A stretch of 64,000 nt of DNA from positions 94,352,061 to 94,416,060 of the forward strand of contig NC_080540.1 of assembly GCF_028640845.1 (NCBI RefSeq), given 5' to 3'. The stretch comes from Ahaetulla prasina (taxonomy: Eukaryota > Chordata > Lepidosauria > Squamata > Colubridae). The stretch's first letter is position 1, and each line of letters opens with the position of its first letter. Made by a program: the position numbers and the translations under genes. Under the pieces are notes generated by a model. The model searched no databases, had not been told where the DNA came from, and saw only the letters and a list, made by a program, of their open reading frames with translations. Positions 42,904 through 53,734 of the stretch are shown one piece after another.

Positions 42904-42964
<61 letters not shown>
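42904..42964. repeat. (AT)n at the centre of inverted PLE termini
   Basis: About 60 bases of AT. CCTCAGA lies on the left and TTTGTTTTCTGAGG on the right, so the two PLE ends face each other symmetrically across it. Confidence 0.96.
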
Positions 42965-42969
<5 letters not shown>

Positions 42970-43048
42970 TTCTGAGGTTTTCACGGGTGTTTGTATATAG
43001 GTCTTTGGTTGTTCGGTTTTCTCCGTGTAAAATTGGAAGTGTCTTGGC

Positions 43049-43078
43049 GACGTTCGAAGTCTCATTCGTCATCTTCAG
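43049..43078 (-). ncRNA. Hammerhead-like core H7, deleted
   Basis: CTGAAGA and the upstream stem strand are present, but four bases are missing around the second stem strand and GAAA (GACGTTCGAAGT on the plus strand). Not foldable as an active core. Confidence 0.35.
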
Positions 43079-43137
43079 GCTTCAGCTCGTGCTTCTGGGA
43101 GCAATGTGTGATCGCAGCTGTTTCTTCCTTTTAACTG

Positions 43138-44095
43138 CTAGTGGGGTTTGAACTGATTGGGTGGGAGCTTGGCTGTGCTCTGATTGGATGGGGTTTTCTG
43201 TGCTCTGATTGGCTGGGGTGTGTCCTGTGTTGGTGGGGGCTTGGTTGTGCTCAGTCTAATCTGTGCTGCAGGGGGATTTGAGCTGGTGAGCTGCACTGCT
43301 GCTGTTTGGCTTCGTGTTCGTGGTCGTGCTACATCTTCATAGTGGGGGTCAGTCTGCTGCATATATGGATTGGAAGGGTTTGAAATGGCTAATGTTGCAG
43401 CTGCGGTCTGGCTTCTGGTCCTTGGTCGTGCTTCCTGATCAGTGTGGGTTTGGGTGTGCTTTCTGGGTGGATGTGTGGTGGTGACATCCTGTGTGGACCT
43501 CGTGAGTGTGGGTCTGGTGTCATTCCTCGTGTTAGGGACACGTTTGTCAATAAGGGCAGGTTTCCAAATGGCTGGTAGGCGGGAGGTATCATCTCGTTTG
43601 TTCATGCTGTGTGGGCGTGTTTCTATCTCGATGGCTTCTCTGATTATTCTGTTGTTAAAGTGTTCAGTTTTGGCGATAGTTCTTTTTAAAGTCAATATCG
43701 TGTCCTGTGACTTTAAAGTGTTGGACCAGGGAAGAAGTTGGTTCCTCTTTTTTGAATGAGTTCTTGTGTTCTTCAATGCGTGCACTTATTCTTCTGTTGG
43801 TTTGTCCAATGTATGTGGTGGGGCAGGCGGTGCATGGGATTTCATATACTCCTTGATTTTCTAACTCAATTTTGTCTTTGGGGTTTCTTAGGATGGTGGA
43901 TATTTTTTGGTTTGTGCAGAATGCTGTCTTGATGTTATGTTTGTGGAGGATCTTGCTGATTCTGTCTGTGGTGCCTTTTATATATGGGAGGAGGGCTGTG
44001 CCATTTTCTTGCTCTCTGTCTTGGGTTTTAGTGGGGGGTTCTTTTTGGATTAGTTTGGTAATCTTATTTCTCTGGAATCCATTTTTTATGGATTC
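43138..44095 (-). pseudogene. PLE-4 GIY-YIG endonuclease region, one frameshift
   Basis: From 44095 down: NGFQRNKITKLIQKEPP, KILHKHNIKTAFC, then GVYEIPCTACPTTYIGQTNR (about 43845-43790), RISARIEEHKNSF and QHFKVTGHDIDF. This is a GIY-YIG nuclease with its GVY and YIG elements, conserved Arg, and the Cys and His residues typical of the PLE form. A 4-base loss near 43684 shifts the frame into TIAKTEHFNNRIIREAIEIE and the basic tail that ends at 43138. It is the least damaged endonuclease in the window. The RT is absent. Confidence 0.85.
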
Positions 44096-44099
44096 CAGA

Positions 44100-44262
44100 T
44101 ATATATATGTAGGTCTTTGGGGTTGTGTTTGGTGGGTGTCAGTCTGCTGCATGTATGGATTGGATACACGGATATGGATACAATTTTACACGGGAGAAAA
44201 CCCGAACAACCAAAGACCTACATACAAACACCCGTGAAAACCTCAGAAAACAAATATATATA
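44100..44262. mobile_element. PLE terminal fragments, rearranged
   Basis: ATATGTAGGTCTTTGG on the left and, from 44185, CGGGAGAAAACCCGAACAACC, CTACATACAAACACCCG and CTCAGAAAACAAATATAT on the right, in inverted orientation. The hammerhead-like core between them has been deleted. Confidence 0.65.
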
Positions 44263-44360
44263 TATATATGTGTGTGTGTGTGTATCTCTATCTATCTACC
44301 TACCTACCTACCTACCTACCTACCTACCTTATCTATCCTTTCTTTCTTTCTTTCTTTCTT

Positions 44361-44414
<54 letters not shown>

Positions 44415-44415
44415 A
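44253..44415. repeat. Compound microsatellite (AT, TG, CTAC, CTTT, TATC)
   Basis: Successive tracts of AT, TG, TATC, CTAC, CTTT and TATC follow the PLE outer end without a break. Confidence 0.95.
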
Positions 44416-44419
44416 TCTA

Positions 44420-45900
44420 TACAGTGAAAAATGCATATAACTACTAATTTTCAGCTGCAAGTTCCAATCCTTGGCAAGAATGTGCTCTCTCCTATAGCCT
44501 TCTCTGATTCTTTCAAGGGAAGAGAAGTTTTGTTCTTACAATAACTCCCAAACTGACACTGAGATTACCTTGCTACCCTTGGGAAGGTGTACACAACTGC
44601 CTTGACTTTTTGATGGAAGACAGGCAAATCCCAGAGGGGGCAAAGAAAAGGAAAAGGGTTCTTTTGTTTAGATGTCCAATCATATGTTTTACTACTAGTT
44701 GCTCTTTGGAATCGAACTGAAAAGCAGAATAGAAAGTTGTGAAATGAAAACAAATAACATAACAATTTAAATGGCAACACAGAGCAGATTTTCTATTGTT
44801 CTACATCTTAAGCTTACTAAAACTCTACCTAACATGGGACTGATCTTTATTTACTTTTCACAATGCCTTTTGAACATTTAACCAGTCTTAGACAATTACC
44901 TCTATCAGTTTAAAAAGCTGCTTAAATTCATTGCTCCCTGATGCCCTGCAAGCTGTTTGTTCACTGCTTCAATGGACGATACTTTTAAAAAATGAAAACA
45001 GCTTTGGATAATTCAGAAGAGCCATCTAATAATGTTTAAATATAAAACAAATGAATCAGTATTGCAAAAATCAAACCATAATTAGAGATCCTTATGTAAG
45101 ACATATTGCATTACATGTAAGGCAGAGTGTGCATTAATATTACAAAAAAGATCAGTGTTATTTTAATTTGACTTTCTTGGCTGATGTGTTTCTTCTCTTA
45201 TGCATTTTCCACCAGGCACAGTCAGCATTTGACTGCTTTCCAAACATATGGGAGCCTGCAGAAACAATAAATAAGTAGAAGGAAATCCAATTTGGCAAAA
45301 TGCATATTATGCACATTTTTCTTTGGGTTGTTTGGTAAATATTTATAAGCACTTGAGGTATTTGAAGTGTGCAGTTTTTTGAAAACTGTCACTGGAATTA
45401 AGGCCCGTTTTCTCTTGCTCTGTGTCAAATGCTTTGTTTGCTTGTTTCTCACTTTCTCTTTATTGGATCTGAATTAGAAGGCTGACGCCACAGTTTCACA
45501 CATTTTGAAACGCAATAGATTTTTAATGAATGGAAATGTGGATATAAAAATTGATCTCAAACTTAACCATTTGAATCCGTGATGGTGGTGAGGGGGTTAG
45601 AAATACTCAAGATGGTAGCTGCAAATGTGCAATTAACACACACACACTCTTCTATATCACATCTGCCACGCACACAATTCATGCCAAAGGAGTGGGACAT
45701 TGATCCTATTATCATGATTGCCAGTTTGACATTTTTGTCCCACTTAAGAATGGCCTTCTGTAAATACTGCAAAGCTTGTTATGGTAGGGTATTTTTATTT
45801 GGTAATGGTCTGGATCTATGTCTCTTCTCTCTCCTAATGCTAATGCCTTAGGGGTCTTTGGAACAAAAGATAGATAAAGAAGCAAGCAATTAGGTCTATT
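44420..45900. other. Unassigned intronic sequence
   Basis: No transposon or coding motif recognised on either strand; a short (CA)n is at 45638-45649. Confidence 0.45.
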
Positions 45901-45908
45901 ATATAAAG

Positions 45909-46184
45909 TGTTGTGTATTGAATGTATATAGTTGTGTTAAGCCCCGCTAAAGTGAAACTAACCTTTAGATGACCCTAACTGTTAGCTCCAACTGTTTTGG
46001 AGGGAAACTTAGAAGATTCATATTTGGGCGGGGTTTTTCCATGTATTATGATTGGTTAAGGCCCTGTGGGCCCAGAGTATAAATTACTGCCATTTGCCTG
46101 CTGTTCCTCAGTTCCAGTTTTGAGTCAATAAATGCTGTTGTAGTTACGCTGGTCTGGTCCTTGCCGACTGAAGCCCACTACACA
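45909..46184 (+). mobile_element. Short solo LTR, 276 bp
   Basis: Starts TGTTGTGTATTG and ends CCCACTACACA. AGTATAAA at 46076-46083 is a TATA-like box and CAATAAA near 46126-46132 a polyadenylation signal, spaced as in a retroviral U3-R. ATATAAAG flanks both sides (45901-45908 and 46185-46192). That is longer than the usual 4-6 bp retroviral duplication, so the exact ends may be offset or part of the match may be chance. Confidence 0.65.
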
Positions 46185-46194
46185 ATATAAAGGA

Positions 46195-46740
46195 CAGGAA
46201 ATAAATTAGGAGTTTTCTTTCTTATGAGGCTATGATATATTCATCTGCTTTAAAGCACAGACCCAGTCTTGAAAACCAATGAGAATCTATCAAGTAGATT
46301 TTCTAGGTGGGGCCAAAGAAAGATCTCAGACAGAATTCTTTTCTTCTACTTTGCTCCTAAACTACAAGTGGAAGGGCTGGAACGAGAGAATTGGAATGCC
46401 TAAACCATAATCCAGGAGACTTTTAAAATATTTTAAAAGCTATTGGGCTCTTAGTGTTTTTCTGATCTTGAATAATACACTGCAAACATTTCATTATCAG
46501 GTTAAGTCATATATTCAGTGCATGGAGGAGTGAACTTTGCTGTTTGTTTATATGTGGTGAGTTGCCTTGCCAGTCTTGGTTGGGGTGTGGTTTCTTCCTG
46601 GGTGGTTCCTTGGTCATAGTGTTATTCCCGCCCCCCCCGAGTTGTTTTCTGCTTATCAGGAAGAAATTATTTAAAATTAATTTTAAAAAAAACACCAGTG
46701 TATCACCAACTAATAATTCCTACTACCACTACATATGTGC
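46195..46740. other. Unassigned sequence
   Basis: No feature recognised; a C run lies at 46630-46638. Confidence 0.4.
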
Positions 46741-46744
46741 AAGG

Positions 46745-46890
46745 GTTGAAAGGATTAGCTAATGACATCACCATTGTCCATGGGACACCCAAGGGGGCTC
46801 TTTTCATGTCCCTGCTATTTTTTCCCACCAAAGTGGTACCTATTTATCTATTTGCATTTGCATACTTTCAAACTTCTAGGTTGGCAGGTG
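46745..46890 (-). mobile_element. Sauria-type SINE fragment, diverged
   Basis: CCACCAAAGTGGTACCTATTT, TTTGCATTTGCATACTTTCAAAC and TTCTAGGTTGGCAGGT follow the order of the minus-strand SINE at 10870-10945. Both ends are missing. Confidence 0.55.
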
Positions 46891-47099
46891 GTTAATATAC
46901 TGCTGATTGATTCGTTGATTCATTGATTGATTCATTGATATTTCATATTTTGTAACCATCCATCTCCTCAGAGATTGATTCTGAGATAAGTAAACCCAAA
47001 TTAGAGGATGCATAGTTGAACAGAATAAATAATCTAGATTTATTTATACCCTGCAAGTCAACCAGTTTCTGATTCTCATGGAAATATCTTTATTGTATC

Positions 47100-48174
47100 C
47101 AGAGGTGGGTTTCACAAAATTTTACCACCGGTTCACGGTGCACTAAAAATGTGAACATGTGCACACAATTGCTTCGCTCATGCGCCTTCCACACTTGTGC
47201 TTTGCTTGTGCGCGTGGCTTGCACACATGTGTGTGCAGCTTAGAAAATGTGGCTAAATATGACGGCATACTGTTGGGGCGGTTATGTGGGTGAGATGGGT
47301 GTGTACGAGGGGGCGGGGTGACTGGTGGGATGGGGTGGGGTGGGTGGGTGGGTGGGTGGGAGAGGGTGGGCCCAGGGGTGAAATGTAAAAATGTTTGCTA
47401 CTGGTTCTGTGGGCATAGCTTGAGGGGCGTGGCTTGGTGGTCATGTGACCGGGTGGGTGTGATCAACTTGACATCATTCACTGTTAGATCCAGGAGCTGC
47501 ATATTTTAAAACACATTCTGCCCTTCTGAAGCCCCCAAAGCTCCACCACCCAAACGAACATTGGAGCCTTCTCTTGCAGAAGCAGAATCCAGGCACAGAA
47601 ACGGGGGGGGGGGGATGGGGATGAGAAGGTGTAAGAAGCAGAATCTAGGCACAGAAATGGAAAAATGGGGGGGGAATGGGGAGGAAAAGGTGTAAGAAGA
47701 TGGTTCCTTAGATTGCTGACATTTAACGATCTAAGGAATCATCTTCCAGCTCTTCAAGATCGACTTAGGAGAAGAGGAGGCAGCGAAGCCCTGGCTGTCA
47801 CTTGGGAGAGGAGGACCGAGGAGGGACACACACATACTCTGTTGCCACTGCTGCAGCTGCTTTTGCTGTCAGCTTCTCAGAGCTCTTAAAGTCGATCTTG
47901 AAGAGTTGGAAGACGTTTCCTTAGATGCTCCGAACAATGAGTTTGGCAGCGTGGAAGGCAGGGAAGCATGGCAGGGTTGCGGGCCATCAACCAGCTTGGG
48001 GGCATGGCCTGCCAGCAATTGCTACCAGTACGGCAAACCATCCCCAAACTCCACTACTGGTTCTCCTGATCCGATCCGAACTGGTAGCATTTCACCCCTG
48101 GGCGCCCCTCCCCCGGACAGGTCTCCACTACCAGTTCACCCAAACTGGTCCAAACCATCTGAATACCACCACTG
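47100..48174. mobile_element. Non-autonomous hAT element, outer of a nested pair
   Basis: Left end CAGAGGTGGGTTTCAC; right end ACCACCACTG. Flanks ATTGTATC (47092-47099) and GTTGTATC (48175-48182) match at 7 of 8 bases. A second hAT element (47373-48100) takes up most of the interior. The remaining outer sequence has TACCACCGGTTCA on the left and CACTACCAGTTCACC on the right. Confidence 0.8.
47373..48100. mobile_element. Non-autonomous hAT element, nested inside
   Basis: Ends CAGGGGTGAAATG and CATTTCACCCCTG, as in the 922-bp element at 3396. The flanks GGTGGGCC and GGCGCCCC match at only 5 of 8 bases. The interior differs from the 3396 element: two copies of an AGAAGCAGAATC-CAGGCACAGAAA-type stretch (47580 and 47637) and inverted arms around AAGGAATCATCTTCCAGCTCTTC/GAAGAGTTGGAAGACG. 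Confidence 0.78.
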
Positions 48175-48184
48175 GTTGTATCTC

Positions 48185-49655
48185 AGAAGAGACCAGTTGT
48201 TAAGAAGAGAGGTGCCTTTTCTTTTTCAAACTGTTTCTGAAGATGACTGTTCAAGCCACCAACTTACTTAATTGTTAAACTGTTATTATTTTATTAATTA
48301 GCTACAGTACCTTGATTGTTCTCTTCTAACAAATATTCAGAAACATACTTCCTTTAGTTCCATCTGAATTAAGAATATGGATGGATTTGAACAGCTGTAA
48401 CAGTATTAGATAATTCATTTATTATGTTCATTTAAAACATAATCAGCAGATAATTACAGAGGATCCAGTTAAGTTGCAATGAATGGCAAGTTCCAGTAGC
48501 TCTTTCAAAAAAGCAAAAATTACACATTTTTATCTCCATGGGACCCCAAGGAACAAGAAAAGTCTAATTTGAAAATCTTGTATTATGAATGAGTTTGAAA
48601 AATTGTCAGTGTAAATTTTGGAAGGAAATAATGTTCTGATTATTTCTTCAAATGGATATTTTTTTAATTTTTTAAACTAGTCCTAACCTGCAACTCCAGA
48701 TATCCTGCAGCATCTGAAACTAGAAATTTTGCATAAAGTTCTTTTAAAAATGTGCATGCCCTTGATAAAGTGATAAAATTCTTTGCTTATTCATTTGTGT
48801 ATCTCTTCTGGATCCACTGCATACTGAATGTGTTAACTTGTTTCATATTGTGGGATCTTTTTGGATTGTCAAACCTGTACCTCCATATACTTATCATACT
48901 TCACAATTGAAAAAAGCATCTGAAAAGGCAATAATTTTATCCATTGTCTTTTTTCCCTGAATTACTGATAAATTCAATGTTTTGCTGTAATTTATAGTTC
49001 CGATGGTAGTATGGTAGTGATTATTATTCTTTTTATGTTGCCTTTCCCCCAAAAAACCCAAAGGGAGCATATTCCTTAGTTTTATATTTGTATAAAGTGA
49101 TTGTTATATTGAAATTAATCACAGATGGTATCCATGTAAACTTTCATCTGATTTTCCCGAAGTTTTATTTTCAATATTGCTCAAAAAACTAAAGGCCTGA
49201 ATAACACCTACTGCCTCTTCTTTTGGCTGATCTTGGATCACAAAATAACCCTTTATTCCTTGGAAGTTTTCTTTATCTCCAAGGTGCCATACTGTGCCCT
49301 TTCATGATCTTTATCGCAATTCTCTGCAGCAAACTCTCAGATGTAATAAACTGTATTTGCCAATATTTACTGAGCACAGTGTCCTAAGAAATGTAGTAAA
49401 ATAAGGGGCTTTGGGGCTGCAGCATATTGCGGCTAGTCAGTTGATACAAGCGTGCAATTCAACATGATATTTTGGCAAAGCACTTGTGAGTTCAGAAGTA
49501 CAGAAAAACTGTGTTTTTTCAATGTTTTCACACACTGCTTTTCACAATTGCTAATTAAGAACTGGCCCAAATGCATAGAACTGGGAACAATTCCTATGCT
49601 ACAAAAACCTTATACCAAAGCATGAATCAATTCAGGATATTGTGCTGATGGAATG
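48185..49655. other. Unassigned AT-rich intronic sequence
   Basis: No transposon, RNA or coding signature recognised. Confidence 0.45.
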
Positions 49656-49659
49656 CCAT

Positions 49660-49677
49660 CCATCCATCCATCCATCC

Positions 49678-49728
<51 letters not shown>

Positions 49729-49737
49729 CATTCATCC
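49660..49737. repeat. (ATCC)n(ATCT)n microsatellite
   Basis: CCAT units followed by about 13 CTAT units. Confidence 0.95.
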
Positions 49738-49943
49738 AGATATTTGTCTAGCTCAATCTTATAGAGAAGAAAGAGAAGAAAGAGAGAAAGAAGAGAAATT
49801 AAAAGTACAGGAAAAAAGGATAAAAGTAAATAGAATGAAGAGTTTCCAATTTCCTTTGCAGTCAATGCAAATATGATAATAAACATATCTCTAATTCTAT
49901 GATTACAAAAAAGTTAACTTTTTTATTATCCTTTTTTTCCTAA

Positions 49944-50535
49944 TAGAATAGAATAGAATAGAATTTTATTGGCCAAGTGTGATTGGACACACAAGGAATT
50001 TGTTTTGGTGCATATGCTCTCAGTGTACATAAAAGAAAAGATACGTTCATCAAGGTACAACATTTACAACGCAATTGATGATCAATATATCAATATAAAT
50101 CATAAGGATTGCCAGCAACAAGTTATAGTCATACAGTCATAAGTGGAAAGAGATTGGTGATGGGAACTGTGAAACGATTAATAGTAGTGCAGATTCAGTA
50201 AATAGTCTGACAGTGTTGAGGGAATTATTTGTTTAGCAGGGTGATGGCCTTCGGGAAAAAACTGTTCTTGTGTCTAGTTGTTCTGGTGTGCAGTGCTCTA
50301 TAGCGTCGTTTTGAGGGTAGGAGTTGAAACAGTTTATGTCCAGGATGCGAGGGATTTTTCACGGCCCTCTTCTTGATTCGTGCAGTATACAGGTCCTCAA
50401 TGGAAGGCAAGTTGGTAGCAATTATTTTTTCTGCAGTTCTAATTATCCTCTGAAGTCTGTGTTTTTCTTGTTGGGTTGCAGAACCGAACCAGACAGTTAT
50501 AGAGGTGCAAATGACAGACTCAATAATTCCTCTAA
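49944..50535 (-). mobile_element. CR1-type LINE with AATAG tail, 5'-truncated
   Basis: Tail ATAGAATAGAATAG on the plus strand, then the shared UTR (TTGGCCAAGTGTGATTGGACAC) and the C-terminal coding end. The frame 50225-50540 reads GIIESVICTSITVWFGSATQ, LQRIIRTAEKII and ends with SFFPKAITLLN, the end of a Jockey-superfamily RT protein. It is truncated close to 50535. Confidence 0.8.
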
Positions 50536-50539
50536 TCAT

Positions 50540-52900
50540 CAAAACCACAAGTTATAAATGCATTTTTCCCATTTCATGCAAAATGTCTTTAAGAGGTTTC
50601 CGATCCGTTACCAACCAGAATCCCAACAGGCTTCAGGGAAACCCTAGTGTTATTAAAATTCGTGTTTTCCCTTCAGAAGTTAACTTCATTGTCTCTATTA
50701 CACTAGAATTTAGCTTGTGCTCTCCCAATTACAGGGGTAATATTGTAGCTTCTGGCTAACCAATAGCTAGGACAGCTGCCTCCCACAGACCAAACCCATC
50801 TTTTCCAATCTGAAAAATGCAGATATACAAAATTTGATAACACATCAAACATTTTTGACTCCAAAAATTTCATACATAATTTGCACTCTTAGGCTGGCTA
50901 ATCTCTAGCATGGCTTATTGAAGGAGAAGTTTCTGCTGACAAATGGAAGTGTCCAGGATGAGAGGACATTACAAGAAGCCTGGAGTTTCAGTAAGTTTTA
51001 TAATTTAGTATGCCTTGGCTTGCACAGTCCCAGGTCTCTTTCTACATTCTTTAGATGTGATACAAAATCCACCATGTATCAAGTCACAGCCTTTTTATCT
51101 TCAGGTGGAAACTTGCATTAATCAGAACTTTTTTCTAATAATATCTTGTCCAACTCCACAAAACTCATCACTTCAACTCTCTTCTTTGGTTATACAAAGG
51201 TACCATGCTACAAGCCTTACTATGGAGTCACTTGGGCCTCTTTTATCCTAATCAGCCCATACAGTAGCACAATCCCATGCTATGAGGGGTGAAAATAAGC
51301 ACCTCTGTACTTGCAAAAGATTTCATGTTCAATCTATGTGATTTCTAAGCAAGGTTACAAAAACCCCTGCCAAAAAGTCTTGAAGAGTTACTGTCAGTTC
51401 TTGTTGACAATGCTGGGCTAAATAAGATAATGTATTGATTTAGTATATGTCAGATTTCTAAATTGTTGACCCTTTATGCAAGAGGATTGAGAAAAATTTG
51501 CTTGCTTGCAACATTTCACCTAGCTGTGGTACCCACACACGTGTTATTGTTGTATAGGATCCTACAAGATGTCATATTCCATCAAGGCTTCAGTAGTGAT
51601 AGCGTTAGTTTGAGATGAGAAGAGATTATGTAGCATGATTGTAGAAAGCATGTCTTTACACTGGGAACGTGATAGTTTTTACAGATATTGTCAATAGGTT
51701 CAGAATTTTAAGAGTAATACTAAGGTTATTAGGTTAGACATTATAATTATATAATGTCTTCTTTCAGTACATAGATTAACCATCTAAACCATTTATGGTG
51801 AACAACAAATTATGTTCAATTTGTATACTAGAATACTTGCATGTCCACTCACGTTAATAATCATTGCTCCTCAAACCAAATATTGATAAAGGAAATTCCT
51901 GTTAACTATCTCCTATTAATAACATAATTAATAAGATATAGTTCACAAAAATTTCCTTTATCAGTATTTATTATTTATTATACCTTCCACAGGAGTTTAG
52001 GGCAATATCCTTCTGTGAGGTAAGTAAAAGACTCTAAGGAGTCAGTTTTATGCCTGCAGGATAAGGATTTCAATCTAAATCCCCAGTAATATGATTATGT
52101 AATTAATACACTTTAGGGACAATTTTAACTGCCATTCCTCATTTAATACATAACATACTAATTAAGTGCAACAAGCATTAGAAAGCAATTTATTTACTTG
52201 TGAACATTGTTGTACCATATTTTTAATAGACATAATGGTTAAATTCAGCACAAGGGAAATTCAAAATAAAGCAGAGTAGTAAGTTTTAAAAGGGTTGTTC
52301 CACAGAAGGCTTAAACAAAATCCATAAAGCTGCAAAATAAACTGACACTTCACATCATCAACAGATAGTTTTCAGATATCTTAGGCTGTGGTTGATTGCT
52401 TAATTATATCTCTCTGAATTTAATTAACTCATCAAAGTTTAATTTACAGAGATACCTTGAGACTGGGAGAGTTTATACTATAACCATTTGTATTTATTGG
52501 TTTGGTTCCATTTGTTAACTTCATATTACATGTGTATGTAATATGCTCTTATGGAGTCCATAGAGAGGAACATATCTTTTTTATTTGTTTTATTTATTTA
52601 TTATTAAGCATATATAAGATAACAGATAAAAGTATAAAGATTACCAATACATGAAATATAAGCTTCTGTATCCTTAGCAGCTGGCATCTGTAGAAGTAGG
52701 AGATACTCATGGTTAATTTCTGCCTGAGTAAGCAGACATAAGAGAGCTGCTAATATCCAGGAATGCACCCATACTGGTATTTTGGAGTAGGCACAAGTCA
52801 CAAATTTATCTGAGGACCACTTAGACATCTGACTGCTTTTGGTATCTTATTTTGTAAAATAATTTATTTGCCCAAAGAAGAAAAAATTATTTAAAAAAGA
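50540..52900. other. Long unassigned intronic sequence
   Basis: No recognisable coding or repeat feature in 2.3 kb; the longest repeat-poor stretch in the window. Confidence 0.45.
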
Positions 52901-52909
52901 AACTAAAAC

Positions 52910-53618
52910 TTTATTATTATTATTATTTATTATTTATTAAACTTATATACCGCACCATCTCCCATAGGACTCAGGGCGGTTCACAGGCATATTAAAACAA
53001 TATAAAACAATATAATAAATAGACTTTTAAAACCCAGATTAAAACTAAATATTATCAAGGCCTGATCACTAAAACAATAAGAACCAATAAAACCCCCATT
53101 AAAATTTGTTTAAAACATTTTTGTTCTTAGGCTAGTCCCGCGCGCTGAAATAATAGAGTCTTCAGTTCACGTCTGAAGGTCCGGAGGTCAGGGAGTTGTC
53201 GTAATCCAGGAGGAAGCTCATTCCACAGGGCTGGTGCCGCCACAGAGAAGGCCCTCCCCCTGGGGGTCGCCAACCTGCATTGTTTGGTCGACGGCACCCT
53301 GAGGAGGGCCACTCTGTGGGAGCGCACAGGTCGTTGGGAGGCAATCGGTGGCAGAAGGCGGTCTCGAAGGTATCCCGGTCCTAAGCCATGGAGCGCTTTA
53401 AAGATGGTAACCAAAACCTTGAATTGCACCCGGAAGACTACCGGTAGCCAGTGCAGGCCGCGCAGGATAGGTGTTATATGGGAGCAACGCGGTGCTCCCT
53501 CTATCACCCGCGCGGCCGCATTCTGGACTAACTGGAGCCTCCGGGTGCTCTTCAAGGGGAGCCCCATGTAGAGAGCATTGCAATAGCCCAGGCGGGAAGT
53601 GACGAGGGCGTGAAACTG
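52910..53618 (-). mobile_element. L2-clade LINE, 5'-truncated copy A4
   Basis: TTATTATTATT tail, stem-loop ACCGCACC/AGGGCGGT near 52950-52980, 3' UTR, then an open C-terminal segment. AACTAAAAC flanks both ends (52901-52909 and 53619-53627), a possible 9-bp duplication. It is the closest relative of copy A1 (the same GVVGRR-free UTR and SHITPILRGLHWLPV coding). Confidence 0.85.
53127..53615 (-). pseudogene. L2 reverse transcriptase C-terminal end
   Basis: Open for about 160 codons: ALVTSRLGYCNALYMGLPL, QLVQNAAARVIEGAPRC, ILRGLHWLPVVFRVQFKVLV and the end ALWNELPPGLRQLPDL before the stop. Only the thumb region remains; the YADD box is lost by truncation at about 53618. Codons upstream of that point belong to flanking DNA. 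Confidence 0.85.
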
Positions 53619-53734
53619 AACTAAAACATGGCACATGTGCATGAAATACAATTACCATCACAAGATATAAGCTGCTCCAAGTAAAGCTACCTTTCGCAAT
53701 TGACTGATAGAGATTTTGTCACTGCCGATGGTAT

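Larger units (their letters stand above)
42965..44095 (-). mobile_element. Penelope-like element PLE-4 (family i)
   Basis: Low-coordinate terminus TTTGTTTTCTGAGG with core H7, then the C-terminal tail and GIY-YIG region on the minus strand, cut off near 44095 before the RT. It joins PLE-3 tail to tail through the (AT)n. Confidence 0.83.

Noticed and set aside
47318..47509. Gly/Trp-rich open frame at 47318
   Set aside because: Comes from a GGGT simple repeat at the edge of a hAT element.
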